Below, piece by piece: positions 37,763-46,017 of a stretch of DNA of 64,000 bases (the first letter of the stretch is position 1; each line of letters starts with the position of its first letter). Origin of the DNA: Amycolatopsis methanolica 239 (GTDB lineage Bacteria > Actinomycetota > Actinomycetes > Mycobacteriales > Pseudonocardiaceae). The notes under the pieces are model-generated. The model was not told where the DNA came from and did no database searches. It saw only the letters and a program-made list of their open reading frames with translations. The position numbers and the translations under genes were made by a program. The DNA lies in contig NZ_CP009110.1 in NCBI RefSeq assembly GCF_000739085.1, forward strand, positions 4,898,001-4,962,000, in the 5' to 3' direction.

Positions 37763-39103
37763 ATGACGACGGACGACATCCTGGAGCCAACCGCACCGCC
37801 CGCCGCCCCGTCCACGCCCCGCGGGACGCTGCGACCGGTCCTGCTGCGCCTGCACTTCTGCGCCGGGATCCTCGTCGGCCCCTTCCTGGTGGTGGCCGCG
37901 ATCACCGGTCTGCTGTACGTGTTCACGCCGCAGCTGGAACAGGTCGTCTACGACCACGAGCTGCACGTGCCGGCCGGAACCACGGCGCAGCCGCTGTCCG
38001 CGCAGGTCGCCACCGCCGAGAACGCGGTGCCTGAGGGGACCTTGTACAGCGTGCGCCCCGGCCCGACGGCGACCGACACCACCCAGGTCGTCTTCAAGGT
38101 CGACGGCCTGCCGGAGAGCTACTACCGCACCGCCTTCGTGAACCCCTACGACGGCGAGATCCGCGGCGTGCTGGACACCTACGGCTCCGGTGGCCCGATG
38201 CCGATCCGCGGCTGGCTGGACAACCTGCACCGCAACCTCCACCTGGGTGACGTCGGCCGGATCTACAGCGAGCTGGCAGCCAGCTGGCTGGCGGTCGTGG
38301 TGGCAGGCGGGCTGGTGCTGTGGTGGGGCGGGCGCCGCCGCAAGCGCAAGGTCACCACCGGCCGGGCACGCACGCTGTCCTGGCACGCGACCACCGGCAC
38401 GTGGGTGGCGCTGGTGCTGTTCTTCCTGTCCGCGACGGGCCTGACGTGGTCGCAGTTCGCCGGGCAGAACATCTCCGAGGTCAGGGCCGCGCTGAGCTGG
38501 CAGACGCCGTCGGTGCCGTCGAAGCTGCCCGGCGCGGCCGCCGCCCCCGCGGTGGACTTCGACGGGGCGCTGGCCGCGGCCCGCACGGTGGGCCTGGACG
38601 ACCCGGTCGAAATCACCCCGCCCGGGGCGGGCAAGGCCTACGTGGTCAAACAGATCCAGCGCAGCTGGCCGGAGAGGCAGGACTCGGCCGCGATCGACCC
38701 CGCCACCGGCGAGGTGCTCAACGTGCTGCGCTTCGAGGACTGGCCGCTGGCCGCGAAGCTGGCCCGCTGGGGCATCGACGCGCACATGGGCCTGCTGTTC
38801 GGGCTGGCGAACCAGATCGTGCTGGCCGTGGTGATGGCCGGTCTGATCGCCATGATCGTCTGGGGGTACCGCATGTGGTGGCAGCGCCGCCCGGCCGGAC
38901 GGCCGGTGGGCCGCCCCTTCGTGCGCGGCTCGCTGCGGCGGCTGCCGATGAAGGTGCTGGTGCCGCTGGCCGCCGCCGGCATCGTGGTCGGCTGGTTCAT
39001 GCCGGTCTTCGGGCTGTCGCTGCTGGCGTTCCTGCTGCTCGACGCCTTCCTCGGGTGGCGGGCGCACCGCCGCCGCCCCACCGTGGCGCGCGCCGGGACG
39101 TAG
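37763..39103 (+). CDS. PepSY-associated membrane protein
   Basis: 446 residues from ATG 37763 (AGGAGCAGC upstream). Four to five membrane helices: near 32-52 (FCAGILVGPFLVVAAITGLL), 175-192, 215-235, 350-375 and 405-430. Between them lie outer PepSY domains (residues 75-130 and 275-325, AYVVKQIQRSWPERQDSAAI). The helix motifs LHRNLHLG and WGIDAHMGLLFG carry His residues typical of this PiuB/YfhO-like group, often linked to iron or copper reduction. Function unproven. Confidence 0.87.
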   Translation: MTTDDILEPTAPPAAPSTPRGTLRPVLLRLHFCAGILVGPFLVVAAITGLLYVFTPQLEQVVYDHELHVPAGTTAQPLSAQVATAENAVPEGTLYSVRPGPTATDTTQVVFKVDGLPESYYRTAFVNPYDGEIRGVLDTYGSGGPMPIRGWLDNLHRNLHLGDVGRIYSELAASWLAVVVAGGLVLWWGGRRRKRKVTTGRARTLSWHATTGTWVALVLFFLSATGLTWSQFAGQNISEVRAALSWQTPSVPSKLPGAAAAPAVDFDGALAAARTVGLDDPVEITPPGAGKAYVVKQIQRSWPERQDSAAIDPATGEVLNVLRFEDWPLAAKLARWGIDAHMGLLFGLANQIVLAVVMAGLIAMIVWGYRMWWQRRPAGRPVGRPFVRGSLRRLPMKVLVPLAAAGIVVGWFMPVFGLSLLAFLLLDAFLGWRAHRRRPTVARAGT

Positions 39104-39213
39104 CGGCGGGCCGCCCCGGGGCAGCCCGCGCTCCCGGGCCGCCCCGGGGCGGCCAACGGCGGCCGGTCTTGCGGTCACCGGGGCCGGAAACGCCGCGCGA
39201 GGCGCGGTGAGCC

Positions 39214-39347
39214 GATCCGATCGCGCCCCCGCCTGCCGGCCCCCACCGGGCCCCGCCCCGCGGGCCACGACCAGCCGGGCCAATCGCCCCCACCGCCGCT
39301 TGCCGGCCCCACCAGGGCCCGCCCCGCGGGCCACGACCGGCCGGGCC
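39214..39347. repeat. Two tandem copies of a ~67-bp GC-rich unit between convergent genes
   Basis: The word TGCCGGCCCC followed by ACC.GGGCCC and CGCGGGCCACGACC starts at 39234 and again at 39301, 67 bp apart, with about 90% identity over 47 bp and related sequence in the rest of the unit. It fills the gap between the PepSY gene and the helicase gene (39104-39397), where no gene is supported. Confidence 0.75.
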
Positions 39348-39397
39348 GTGCCCGGCCCTCATGATCACCGAGGTCGGCCCCGCGCCGCGAGCCCCTC

Positions 39398-41203
39398 TCA
39401 CCAGGAGCGCAGCGTCGCGATCCGCTCCTCCAGCTGCTCCATCGTCGCCATCGCCGTGGGCGGGCCGCCGCACGCGCGGCGCAGCTCGTTGTGGATCGCG
39501 CCGTGCGGCTTGCGCGTGCGGTGGTGGTACATGCCCACCAGGGTGTTCAGCTCCTTGCGCAGTGCGGCGATCCGCTCGTTCACCGACTGCGGCCGCGGCG
39601 CAGGCGCCGGGACCTGCTCCTTCTCCGGCTTGCGGCGGCTGGCGTCGGCGAGCTGCTCTTCCTGCCGCTTGCGCAGCAGCGCCCGCACCTGGTCCGGCTC
39701 CAGCAGCCCGGGCAGCCCGAGGTACTCCTGCTCCTCCTCGCTGCCGGAGAACACCGCGGTGCCGAAGGAGTTGCCGTCGTAGATCACCTGATCCAGCTCG
39801 GCCGAGGCGCCCAGCGACGTGAACGCCTTCTCCTCCTCGCCGGGCTCGTCCTCGGTGCGGTTGGCCTGCGCCAGCAGCTCGTCGTCCCAGCCGTCCTTCT
39901 CCCGGTGCGGCTTGCCGAGCACGTGGTCCCGCTGGGCCTCCAGCTCGCTGGCCAGCTCCAGCAGCACCGGCACGCTGGGCAGGAACACGCTCGCCGTCTC
40001 GCCCTTGCGCCTGGCCCGCACGAACCGGCCGATGGCCTGGGCGAAGAACAGCGGCGTCGACGCGCTTGTGGCGTACACGCCGACGGCGAGACGCGGCACG
40101 TCGACGCCCTCGGACACCATCCGCACCGCGACCAGCCACCGGTCGGTCGACTCGGAGAACTCGCTGATCCGCGCGGTCGCCTTCGGATCGTCGGAGAGCA
40201 CCACCGTGGGCGCCTCGCCGGTGATCCGCGCCAGGATCTTCGCGTAGGCGCGCGCCGACTCCTGGTCGGTGGCGATGACCAGGCCGCCCGCGTCCGGGAT
40301 GCCACCGCTGCGCAGCTGCTGCAGCCGGGTGTCGGCGGCCTGCAGGACGGCGGGGATCCACTCGCCGCCGGGGTCCAGCGCGGTGCGCCACGCGCGGGCC
40401 GTCTGCTCGGCCGTCAGCGGCTCGCCCAGCCGCGCGGTGAACTCCTCCCCCGCGCTGGTGCGCCAGGACGCCTCACCGCTGTAGGCGAGGAACACGACGG
40501 GCCGGACGACGCCGTCGGCGAGCGCGTCGGCGTAGCCGTAGGCGTGATCGGCCTTGCTGCGCAGCGAGCCGTCGCCGTCGGGCTCGTAGGTGACGAACGG
40601 GATGGGCGAGTCGTCGCTGCGGAACGGGGTACCCGTCAGCGACAGGCGCCGCACGGCGGGGGTGAACGCCTCGCGGATCGCGTCACCCCAGCTCTTCGCG
40701 TCGCCGCCGTGGTGGATCTCGTCCAGGATGACCAGCGTCTTGCGGCCCTCGGTGCGCACGCGGTGCAGCGTCGGGTGCGCAGCCACCTGCGCATACGTCA
40801 GCGCCACACCACGGTAGTCGGCCGCGACGGCGCCCTGCCCGTTGCGGTAGTTCGAGTCGATCGGGATGCCCGCCATCGCCGCGGACGCCGCCCACTGGTG
40901 CTTGAGGTGCTCGGTCGGGGTCACGATGGTGACCGCCTCGACCGTGCGGTCGGACAGCAGCTCGGCGGCGATGCGCAGGCCGAAGACCGTCTTGCCCGCG
41001 CCCGGCGTCGCGACGGCGAGGAAGTCCTGCGGCTGCGTGCTCAGGTACTTCGTCAGCGCGCGGCGCTGCCAGGCCCGCAGCGGGCGGGCGGTGGAGTCGT
41101 GCTGGGGCTCGGGTGCGGCGAAGCCCTGACCGGTCCGATTACCCTGGGCCGTGTCCGACAAGGGATTCCTCCCCCTCCTCTCGCCGACGATGGAACGCGA
41201 CAT
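39398..41203 (-). CDS. DEAD/DEAH-box helicase (superfamily 2)
   Basis: 601 residues from ATG 41203; a later TTG (LSDTAQGNRTG) is possible. Motif Q/I: RPLRAWQRRALTKYL and Walker A ATPGAGKT; motif II DEIHHGG; motif III LTGTPFRS; motif V/VI RMVSEGVDVPRLAVGV and AQAIGRFVRARR. The last 150 residues include a Lys/Glu-rich stretch (LLRKRQEEQLADASRRKPEK) and a C-terminal helical segment. It resembles actinobacterial SF2 helicases of unknown role, related to the UvrB/restriction-type ATPases. It reads towards the repeat-filled convergent spacer. Confidence 0.88.
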   Translation of the reverse strand: MSRSIVGERRGRNPLSDTAQGNRTGQGFAAPEPQHDSTARPLRAWQRRALTKYLSTQPQDFLAVATPGAGKTVFGLRIAAELLSDRTVEAVTIVTPTEHLKHQWAASAAMAGIPIDSNYRNGQGAVAADYRGVALTYAQVAAHPTLHRVRTEGRKTLVILDEIHHGGDAKSWGDAIREAFTPAVRRLSLTGTPFRSDDSPIPFVTYEPDGDGSLRSKADHAYGYADALADGVVRPVVFLAYSGEASWRTSAGEEFTARLGEPLTAEQTARAWRTALDPGGEWIPAVLQAADTRLQQLRSGGIPDAGGLVIATDQESARAYAKILARITGEAPTVVLSDDPKATARISEFSESTDRWLVAVRMVSEGVDVPRLAVGVYATSASTPLFFAQAIGRFVRARRKGETASVFLPSVPVLLELASELEAQRDHVLGKPHREKDGWDDELLAQANRTEDEPGEEEKAFTSLGASAELDQVIYDGNSFGTAVFSGSEEEQEYLGLPGLLEPDQVRALLRKRQEEQLADASRRKPEKEQVPAPAPRPQSVNERIAALRKELNTLVGMYHHRTRKPHGAIHNELRRACGGPPTAMATMEQLEERIATLRSW

Positions 41204-41373
41204 GCGAATGCCCCCACGGAACTGCCCGGCCGCGATGCCGGACGGGGGTGAGGGCGGCTCATCGGAGATTACCCGTCCCCCCCGACAAGGGCCGCGAACG
41301 GCACGGCGGAGTTGAACACGCCACAGGTCTTGACAAGCCAAACCGCGCCGATTCCGCCATGCTTGGGGCTGAC

Positions 41374-42465
41374 ATGAGTTCACCGTCCGACGAGACGCCC
41401 GATGGCGCCGCCCGCCGCAAGGGTCCGGCGCGCCTGCTGGGGCGCACGCTGAACAAGGCGTGGGACGGCAACATCTTCTCCGAGTCCGCGGAGGCGGCGT
41501 TCTGGCAGACGCTGTCGCTGCCGCCGCTGCTGCTCGGGCTGCTCGGCAGCCTCGGCTTCATGGGCGACTGGTTCGGCCAGGGCTTCGTCACCGCCGTGCA
41601 CGACCGGATCATCACGTTCGCGGACAAGATCTTCAGCGGCAACGTGGTGAGCCAGATCATCGAGCCCACGGTCGACGACATCCTGACCATCGGCAAGGGC
41701 GAGATCGTCTCGGTCGGCTTCCTGATCTCGCTGTGGGCGGGCTCGTCGGCGATGTCGTCGTTCGTCGACGCGATCACCGTGGCGCACGACCAGTACGGCG
41801 TGCGCAACGAGGTCTGGCAGCGGATCTACGCGCTGCTGCTGTACCTGGCGAGCCTGGTGCTGCTGGTGGTCGGCCTGCCGATCATCGCGATCGGACCGAA
41901 CGTCCTGATCGACTTCCTGCCCGACGGCTGGGCGCCGACCATCACCACGTGGATCAGCTGGCTGTACTACCCGGTGATCGGGGTGCTGCTGGTCCTGGCC
42001 GTGGCGACGCTGTACAAGCTGGCCCTCCCGCGCCGGCTGCCGTGGCACCGCGGGCTGCCCGGCGCGGTGCTGGCGATGGTGATCTTCCTGCTCGCGAGTG
42101 TCGGCCTGCGGGTCTACCTGTCCTGGATCACCAGCACCGGCTACACCTACGGCGCGCTGGCCACGCCGATCGCGTTCCTGCTGTTCACGTTCTTCATCGG
42201 GATGGCCATCGTCGGCGGCGCCTACTTCAACGCCGCCATCCAGGAGCTCTGGCCCGCGAAGATGACGCGCCGCCAGCGCCGCAAGTGGCGGCGGCTGGAG
42301 ATGGAGCGCGCCAAGGAACGGCTGCGTGCGGACTCGCCGTCACTGTGGGAGCGCACCACGCAGCCGTTGCGGAAGCCGCGCAAGCAGGAGGAAGCTCCCG
42401 CGGCCGAGGAGGACGACCTCGCGGATCAGTCCTCGCCGTCGGGGCCGGGGCGCAAGCCCTCGTAG
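41374..42465 (+). CDS. YihY/virulence factor BrkB family membrane protein
   Basis: 363 residues from ATG 41374 (ATG 41359 would add five). Six membrane helices: residues about 45-65, 110-130, 155-178, 190-212, 225-245 and 255-278. SLWAGSSAMSSFVDAITVAH and YGVRNEVWQRIYALLLYLAS are the family core. The tail is basic then acidic (RRQRRKWRRLEMERAKERL). YihY proteins have no agreed function. The last 40 nt overlap the convergent DUF3039 gene. Confidence 0.87.
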   Translation: MSSPSDETPDGAARRKGPARLLGRTLNKAWDGNIFSESAEAAFWQTLSLPPLLLGLLGSLGFMGDWFGQGFVTAVHDRIITFADKIFSGNVVSQIIEPTVDDILTIGKGEIVSVGFLISLWAGSSAMSSFVDAITVAHDQYGVRNEVWQRIYALLLYLASLVLLVVGLPIIAIGPNVLIDFLPDGWAPTITTWISWLYYPVIGVLLVLAVATLYKLALPRRLPWHRGLPGAVLAMVIFLLASVGLRVYLSWITSTGYTYGALATPIAFLLFTFFIGMAIVGGAYFNAAIQELWPAKMTRRQRRKWRRLEMERAKERLRADSPSLWERTTQPLRKPRKQEEAPAAEEDDLADQSSPSGPGRKPS

Positions 42466-42680
42466 ATCTCCTTGCAGGCCGGGCACACGGGCGAGCCGGG
42501 CTTGGGCGAGCGGGTGACCGGGAAGACCTCGCCGCACAGCGCCACCACGTACGTGCCCATGACCGCGCTCTCGGCGATCTTGTCCTTGCGCACGTAGTGG
42601 AAGACCTTCGGCTGATCGCTGTCGGTCTCGTCGGTGGTCTCCGGGCGTGTGTCGACCTCGGGCAGCGTCTGGGTGCTCAT
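42426..42680 (-). CDS. DUF3039 zinc-ribbon protein
   Basis: 84 residues from ATG 42680. KVFHYVRKDKIAESAVMG and two cysteine groups, LCGEVF and VCPACKEIY, make a small zinc-binding domain. A conserved actinobacterial protein of unknown function that lies between sigA and sigB in mycobacteria too. Its 3' end is embedded 40 nt into the convergent BrkB-family gene. Confidence 0.88.
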   Translation of the reverse strand: MSTQTLPEVDTRPETTDETDSDQPKVFHYVRKDKIAESAVMGTYVVALCGEVFPVTRSPKPGSPVCPACKEIYEGLRPGPDGED

Positions 42681-42728
42681 GTGTTCCATTTTGCCGCAGC
42701 ACCCGCCGTGCCCGACACACTGGCTTCT

Positions 42729-42746
42729 GTACCTACTGGTATGTAC
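42729..42746. promoter_or_regulatory. 18-bp palindrome over the start of the tautomerase gene
   Basis: GTACCTAC-TG-GTATGTAC is a palindrome with one mismatch per arm, of the type bound by TetR-family dimers. It overlaps the ATG at 42741. TACGAT at 42744-42749 could be a -10 box, placing the transcript start near 42756. No TetR gene is in the window. Confidence 0.5.
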
Positions 42747-43136
42747 GATGGTCGCATTCCACTCGTACGCATCGACGCCCTGCCCGTGCACGACGACGCA
42801 ACCCTGACCGCGCTCGGGGACGCGGTCCATGAGGCCATGACCGAGACGATCGACGTGCCGCGGGACGACTTCTTCCAGATCGTCACCCGCTCCGACGGCC
42901 ACCTCCGCTACGACCCCGGCTACCTCGGTATCCGCCGGGACGACGGCGTGGTGTTCGTCAGCATCACGATGCGGGTGGGCCGCACCTACGCGCAGAAGAA
43001 GGCGCTCTACGCGCGGATCGCGGAGCTGGCATCCGAACGGGCCGGGATCGAGCCGCGGAACGTGTTCGTCAGCGTGACCGAGAACCAGCCGGTGGACTGG
43101 TCCTTCGGGGAGGGCGTGGCGCAGTATCTGGGGTGA
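42741..43136 (+). CDS. Tautomerase family protein, unusual start
   Basis: 131 residues from ATG 42741 (MYDGRIPLVRIDALPVHDD). The 4-oxalocrotonate tautomerase family normally begins Met-Pro, with Pro the catalytic base after Met removal. Here the PLVRIDA start is preceded by ATT (42756-42758), so either an ATT start gives Pro1 or the ATG adds six residues and buries the proline. The rest is a typical cis-CaaD-like longer tautomerase (DDFFQIVTRSDGHLRYDPGY, FVSITMRVGRTYAQK, NQPVDWSFGEGVAQYLG). The chosen start is uncertain. Confidence 0.75.
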   Translation: MYDGRIPLVRIDALPVHDDATLTALGDAVHEAMTETIDVPRDDFFQIVTRSDGHLRYDPGYLGIRRDDGVVFVSITMRVGRTYAQKKALYARIAELASERAGIEPRNVFVSVTENQPVDWSFGEGVAQYLG

Positions 43137-43152
43137 AGGGAGGGCTCCGCCG

Positions 43153-43662
43153 ATGGCCGTTCCCCGCGCCACCCGCCCGCACATGCCCGGTTACGGCACC
43201 CTGCCCGCCGACCAGGGGACGGGACTGCTGCCCTGGTCCTGGGCGGAGAAGCGGTTGCGGGACTCGCACGACTACTGGGTCGCGACCGTGTGGCCGGACG
43301 GCCGCCCGCACCTGATGCCGGTGTGGGCGGTGTGGCACGACGAGGCGCTGTGGTTCTCCTCGTCGCGCGGCGCGCGGAAGGTGCGCAACCTGCTCGCCAA
43401 CCCGGCCGTCACGATCTCGACGGACGACGCGCTCAACCCCGTCGTGCTGGAGGGTGTCGCCAAGGTGGTGCGGGACACGGTGTCCGTGCGGGCGTTCCTG
43501 GACGCGGTGAACGCCAAGTACCGCACCGATTACGGCATGGACTTCCTCGACCCCGGCGTCAACGCGACCGTGCGGGTCCGCCCGCGGTGGGTGTTCGGGC
43601 TGGACGAGCGCGACTTCGGCGGCTCGCCCACCCGCTGGGACTTCACGCCGGACCGTCGGTGA
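43153..43662 (+). CDS. PPOX-class flavin/F420-dependent oxidoreductase-like protein
   Basis: 169 residues from ATG 43153. The split-barrel FMN/F420-binding fold of the pyridoxamine 5'-phosphate oxidase superfamily is indicated by YWVATVWPDGRPHLMPVWAV, LWFSSSRGARKVRNLLANP and VVLEGVAKVV. Single-domain members of this type in actinobacteria are often F420H2-dependent reductases or biliverdin reductases. Located 16 nt after the tautomerase gene, in the same direction. Confidence 0.85.
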   Translation: MAVPRATRPHMPGYGTLPADQGTGLLPWSWAEKRLRDSHDYWVATVWPDGRPHLMPVWAVWHDEALWFSSSRGARKVRNLLANPAVTISTDDALNPVVLEGVAKVVRDTVSVRAFLDAVNAKYRTDYGMDFLDPGVNATVRVRPRWVFGLDERDFGGSPTRWDFTPDRR

Positions 43663-43674
43663 AGATGGTCCCTC

Positions 43675-44580
43675 GTGACACCCCCGATATCGCTGGCCGA
43701 CGAGGTCGCCGACGCCGTTCACAGCGGCCGCGCGGTCGTCGCGCTCGAAAGCACGATCCTGTCCCACGGCCTGCCTCCCGGCCGCAACCTCGCGGTCGCG
43801 AACCGGCTGGAGGAGACCGTCCGGAAGGCCGGCGCGGTGCCGGCCACCATCGCGGTGCTCGACGGCGTCGTGTACGCCGGCCTGTCGCGCGCGCAGCTGG
43901 AGCGCGTGTGCGCGCCCGACGCCGGGCTGGACAAGCTGTCCCTGCGTGACCTGGGGCCCGCGATCGGCCTCGGCCGCTCGGGCGCGACGACGGTGGCGAG
44001 CACCTCGGCGCTCGCGCACGCGGCCGGGATCGGCGTGTTCGCCACCGGCGGGCTGGGCGGCGTGCACCTCGGGGCGGCCGAGTCCTGGGACATCTCCGCG
44101 GACCTCGGCGTGCTGGCGCGGGTGCCGGTGCTGGTGGTGTGCTCGGGGGTGAAGTCGGTGCTGGACATCGCCGCCACCCTGGAGGTGCTGGAGACGAACT
44201 CGGTGCCGGTGCTGGGGTACCGGACCGGCGAGTTCCCCGCGTTCTACCGGCGGACCTCCGGCTTCGAGGTGCCGTGGCGGGTCGACGACCCGGCCGCGGC
44301 CGCGGCCGTCGTCGCCGCGCACCGGCAGTACTCGTCGTCGGGGGTGCTGCTGACCAACCCGATCCCGGCCGAGGCGGAGATGGACGCCGAGCTGCACGAC
44401 CGGCTGCTGGCCGAGGGGCTGGCGCTGCTGGAGTCGCGCGGCGTGCACGGCAAGGAGGTCACGCCGGTGCTGCTGGAGCACTTCCACACCGCGAGCGGCG
44501 GGGTGAGCCTGGACGCGAACGAGCAACTGGTGGTGTCCAACGCGCGGGTGGCGGCCGAGGTCGCGGTGGAGCTCGCGTGA
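43675..44580 (+). CDS. psuG: Pseudouridine-5'-phosphate glycosidase
   Basis: Cleaves the C-C bond of pseudouridine-5'-phosphate to uracil and ribose-5-phosphate. 301 residues from GTG 43675. VVALESTILSHGLP (metal/phosphate site), ATTVASTSALAHAAGI, FATGGLGGVHLGA and the Schiff-base Lys160 in VVCSGVKSVLD are all in place. It is translationally coupled to the kinase gene (GTGA), forming a complete pseudouridine salvage pair. Confidence 0.95.
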   Translation: MTPPISLADEVADAVHSGRAVVALESTILSHGLPPGRNLAVANRLEETVRKAGAVPATIAVLDGVVYAGLSRAQLERVCAPDAGLDKLSLRDLGPAIGLGRSGATTVASTSALAHAAGIGVFATGGLGGVHLGAAESWDISADLGVLARVPVLVVCSGVKSVLDIAATLEVLETNSVPVLGYRTGEFPAFYRRTSGFEVPWRVDDPAAAAAVVAAHRQYSSSGVLLTNPIPAEAEMDAELHDRLLAEGLALLESRGVHGKEVTPVLLEHFHTASGGVSLDANEQLVVSNARVAAEVAVELA

Positions 44581-45443
44581 AGGTCGTCGTGGTCGGGGAC
44601 GCCGGGCTGGACGTGGTGGCCCGGCACGAGGGACCGATCGTCCACGGCGGCGACTCGCGGTCGCGGGTGCGGCTGGCCGGCGGCGGCGCGGGCGCGAACA
44701 CGGCGGTGTGGCTGGCCGAGGCCGGCGTGGAGACGACGCTGGTCGCGCGCGTCGGCGATGACGCCGGCGGGCGCACGGTGCGGGCCGAGCTGGAGGCGGC
44801 GGGCGTGTCGTGCGCGTTCGCGGTCGATGGTGAGGCGCCGACCTGCGTGGTCGTGGTGCTGGTGGACGGTTCGGGTCAGCGGAGCATGCTGCCGGACCGG
44901 GGCGCGATGGCGCGGTTCGAGCCGGCGGACATCGACCCGGCGGTGCTGGCCGGCGCGGACCACCTGCACCTGTCGGGGTACGTGCTGCTCGACCCCTCGT
45001 CGCGGCCCGCGGGGCTGGCCGCGCTGGCGGCGGCGAAGGAGGCCGGGCTGACCACGTCGGTGGACCCGCAGGCGGCCGCGTTGATCACCGATCCACGGGC
45101 GTTCCTGGCGGACGTGCGAGGCACGGATCTGTTGCTGCCCAACACGGAGGAACTGCTGGCGCTGACCGGTTCGGCGTCATCGTCGGCGGCGAAGGCGCTG
45201 CTGGACGACGTCGGCGCGGTGGTGGTGACGGCAGGTCTGGACGGCGCGACGTGGGTGTCCGCGGACGGTGAGGTGAGCGTGCCGGCGGAGGAGGCGGAGT
45301 GCGTGGACTCCACCGGCGCGGGCGACGCGTTCGACGCGGGCGTGCTGGCGGCCTGGCTCCGCGGGTCGTCCACTGTGGACGTCCTGCGATCCGGTGTGCG
45401 GCTGGGCGCGCGAGCGGTCACCAAGGTCGGCGCCCAGCCCTGA
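44577..45443 (+). CDS. psuK: PfkB-family carbohydrate kinase, probably pseudouridine kinase
   Basis: 288 residues from GTG 44577. PfkB motif 1 (RLAGGGAGANTAVWLAEAG) and motif 2 with the catalytic Asp (DSTGAGDAFDAG) are intact; LLLPNTEELLALTG matches the family. Coupling to psuG suggests that it phosphorylates pseudouridine to feed PsuG. It is the last gene before a 21-bp repeat array. The symbol rests on context. Confidence 0.82.
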   Translation: MKVVVVGDAGLDVVARHEGPIVHGGDSRSRVRLAGGGAGANTAVWLAEAGVETTLVARVGDDAGGRTVRAELEAAGVSCAFAVDGEAPTCVVVVLVDGSGQRSMLPDRGAMARFEPADIDPAVLAGADHLHLSGYVLLDPSSRPAGLAALAAAKEAGLTTSVDPQAAALITDPRAFLADVRGTDLLLPNTEELLALTGSASSSAAKALLDDVGAVVVTAGLDGATWVSADGEVSVPAEEAECVDSTGAGDAFDAGVLAAWLRGSSTVDVLRSGVRLGARAVTKVGAQP

Positions 45444-45453
45444 CCTAGCGTCG

Positions 45454-45622
45454 ACGCGAGTCCCACGCTCAACCACGCGAGTTCTGCGCTCAACCACGCG
45501 AGTTCTGCGCTCAGCCGTGCGAGTCCACGCTCAGCCGTGCGAGTTCTGCGTGGCGGCTCGTACCCGGCCGAGGCCCGGACGGCCGAACGTGGGACTCGCG
45601 CCCGGGAACGTGGGACTCGCGC
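45454..45622. repeat. Array of 21-bp repeats: five direct, two inverted
   Basis: Direct units begin at 45454, 45475, 45496, 45517 and 45537 (consensus RYGCGAGTTCTGCGCTCARCC; the last is partial). Two inverted units, GAACGTGGGACTCGCGC, begin at 45585 and 45606, again 21 bp apart. The array fills the gap between convergent psuK and DUF3099. Direct and inverted units could pair over about 16 bp. The same 21-bp core occurs at 29956-30003. Confidence 0.88.
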
Positions 45623-45627
45623 GGGGG

Positions 45628-45954
45628 TCAGCCGTCGATGATGCGGTGTTCGCGGTGCTCGATCGCCTTCGCGTTGCGCTGGTAGCGGTTGACCTTCTCC
45701 GACTTGCGGGGCGGGCGGTCGTTGGCGATCAGCACCGCGACCCACGGCAGCGGGATCGAGATGACGATGAACAGCAGCGCCAGCCACCACGTGTGGTAGA
45801 AGATCCCGGCCAGCACCAGGCACGGGAACCGCATGCCCATCATGAGCATGTACTTGCGCTTGCGCGCCGCGTGCTCGTCTTCGTAGGACGGGGCGGCCTC
45901 GGTGATGAGAACGGGGGCGTCCTCGTCGCCGGTGCTCCGGGGGGACCTGTTCAC
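45628..45954 (-). CDS. DUF3099 membrane protein
   Basis: 108 residues from GTG 45954 (VNRSPRSTGDE), chosen because AGGAGG lies 7 nt upstream; longer starts exist to 45987. ARKRKYMLMMGMRFPCLVLA and WWLALLFIVISIPLPWVAVL give two membrane helices, followed by a basic tail. An actinobacterial family of unknown function. Confidence 0.85.
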   Translation of the reverse strand: MNRSPRSTGDEDAPVLITEAAPSYEDEHAARKRKYMLMMGMRFPCLVLAGIFYHTWWLALLFIVISIPLPWVAVLIANDRPPRKSEKVNRYQRNAKAIEHREHRIIDG

Positions 45955-46017
45955 CGCGACCACCTCCTGTGCCCTCCATGCTGCCACTTCCCCCTCCCCG
46001 GCGATACTCGGGTGGCG

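Noticed and set aside
41204..41383. Longer helicase start at 41383
   Set aside because: The added 60 residues are Arg/Cys-rich without structure, and ATG 41203 gives a normal N-terminus.
45454..45622. CRISPR array
   Set aside because: The 21-bp units are contiguous with no unique spacers, two are inverted and no cas genes are near.
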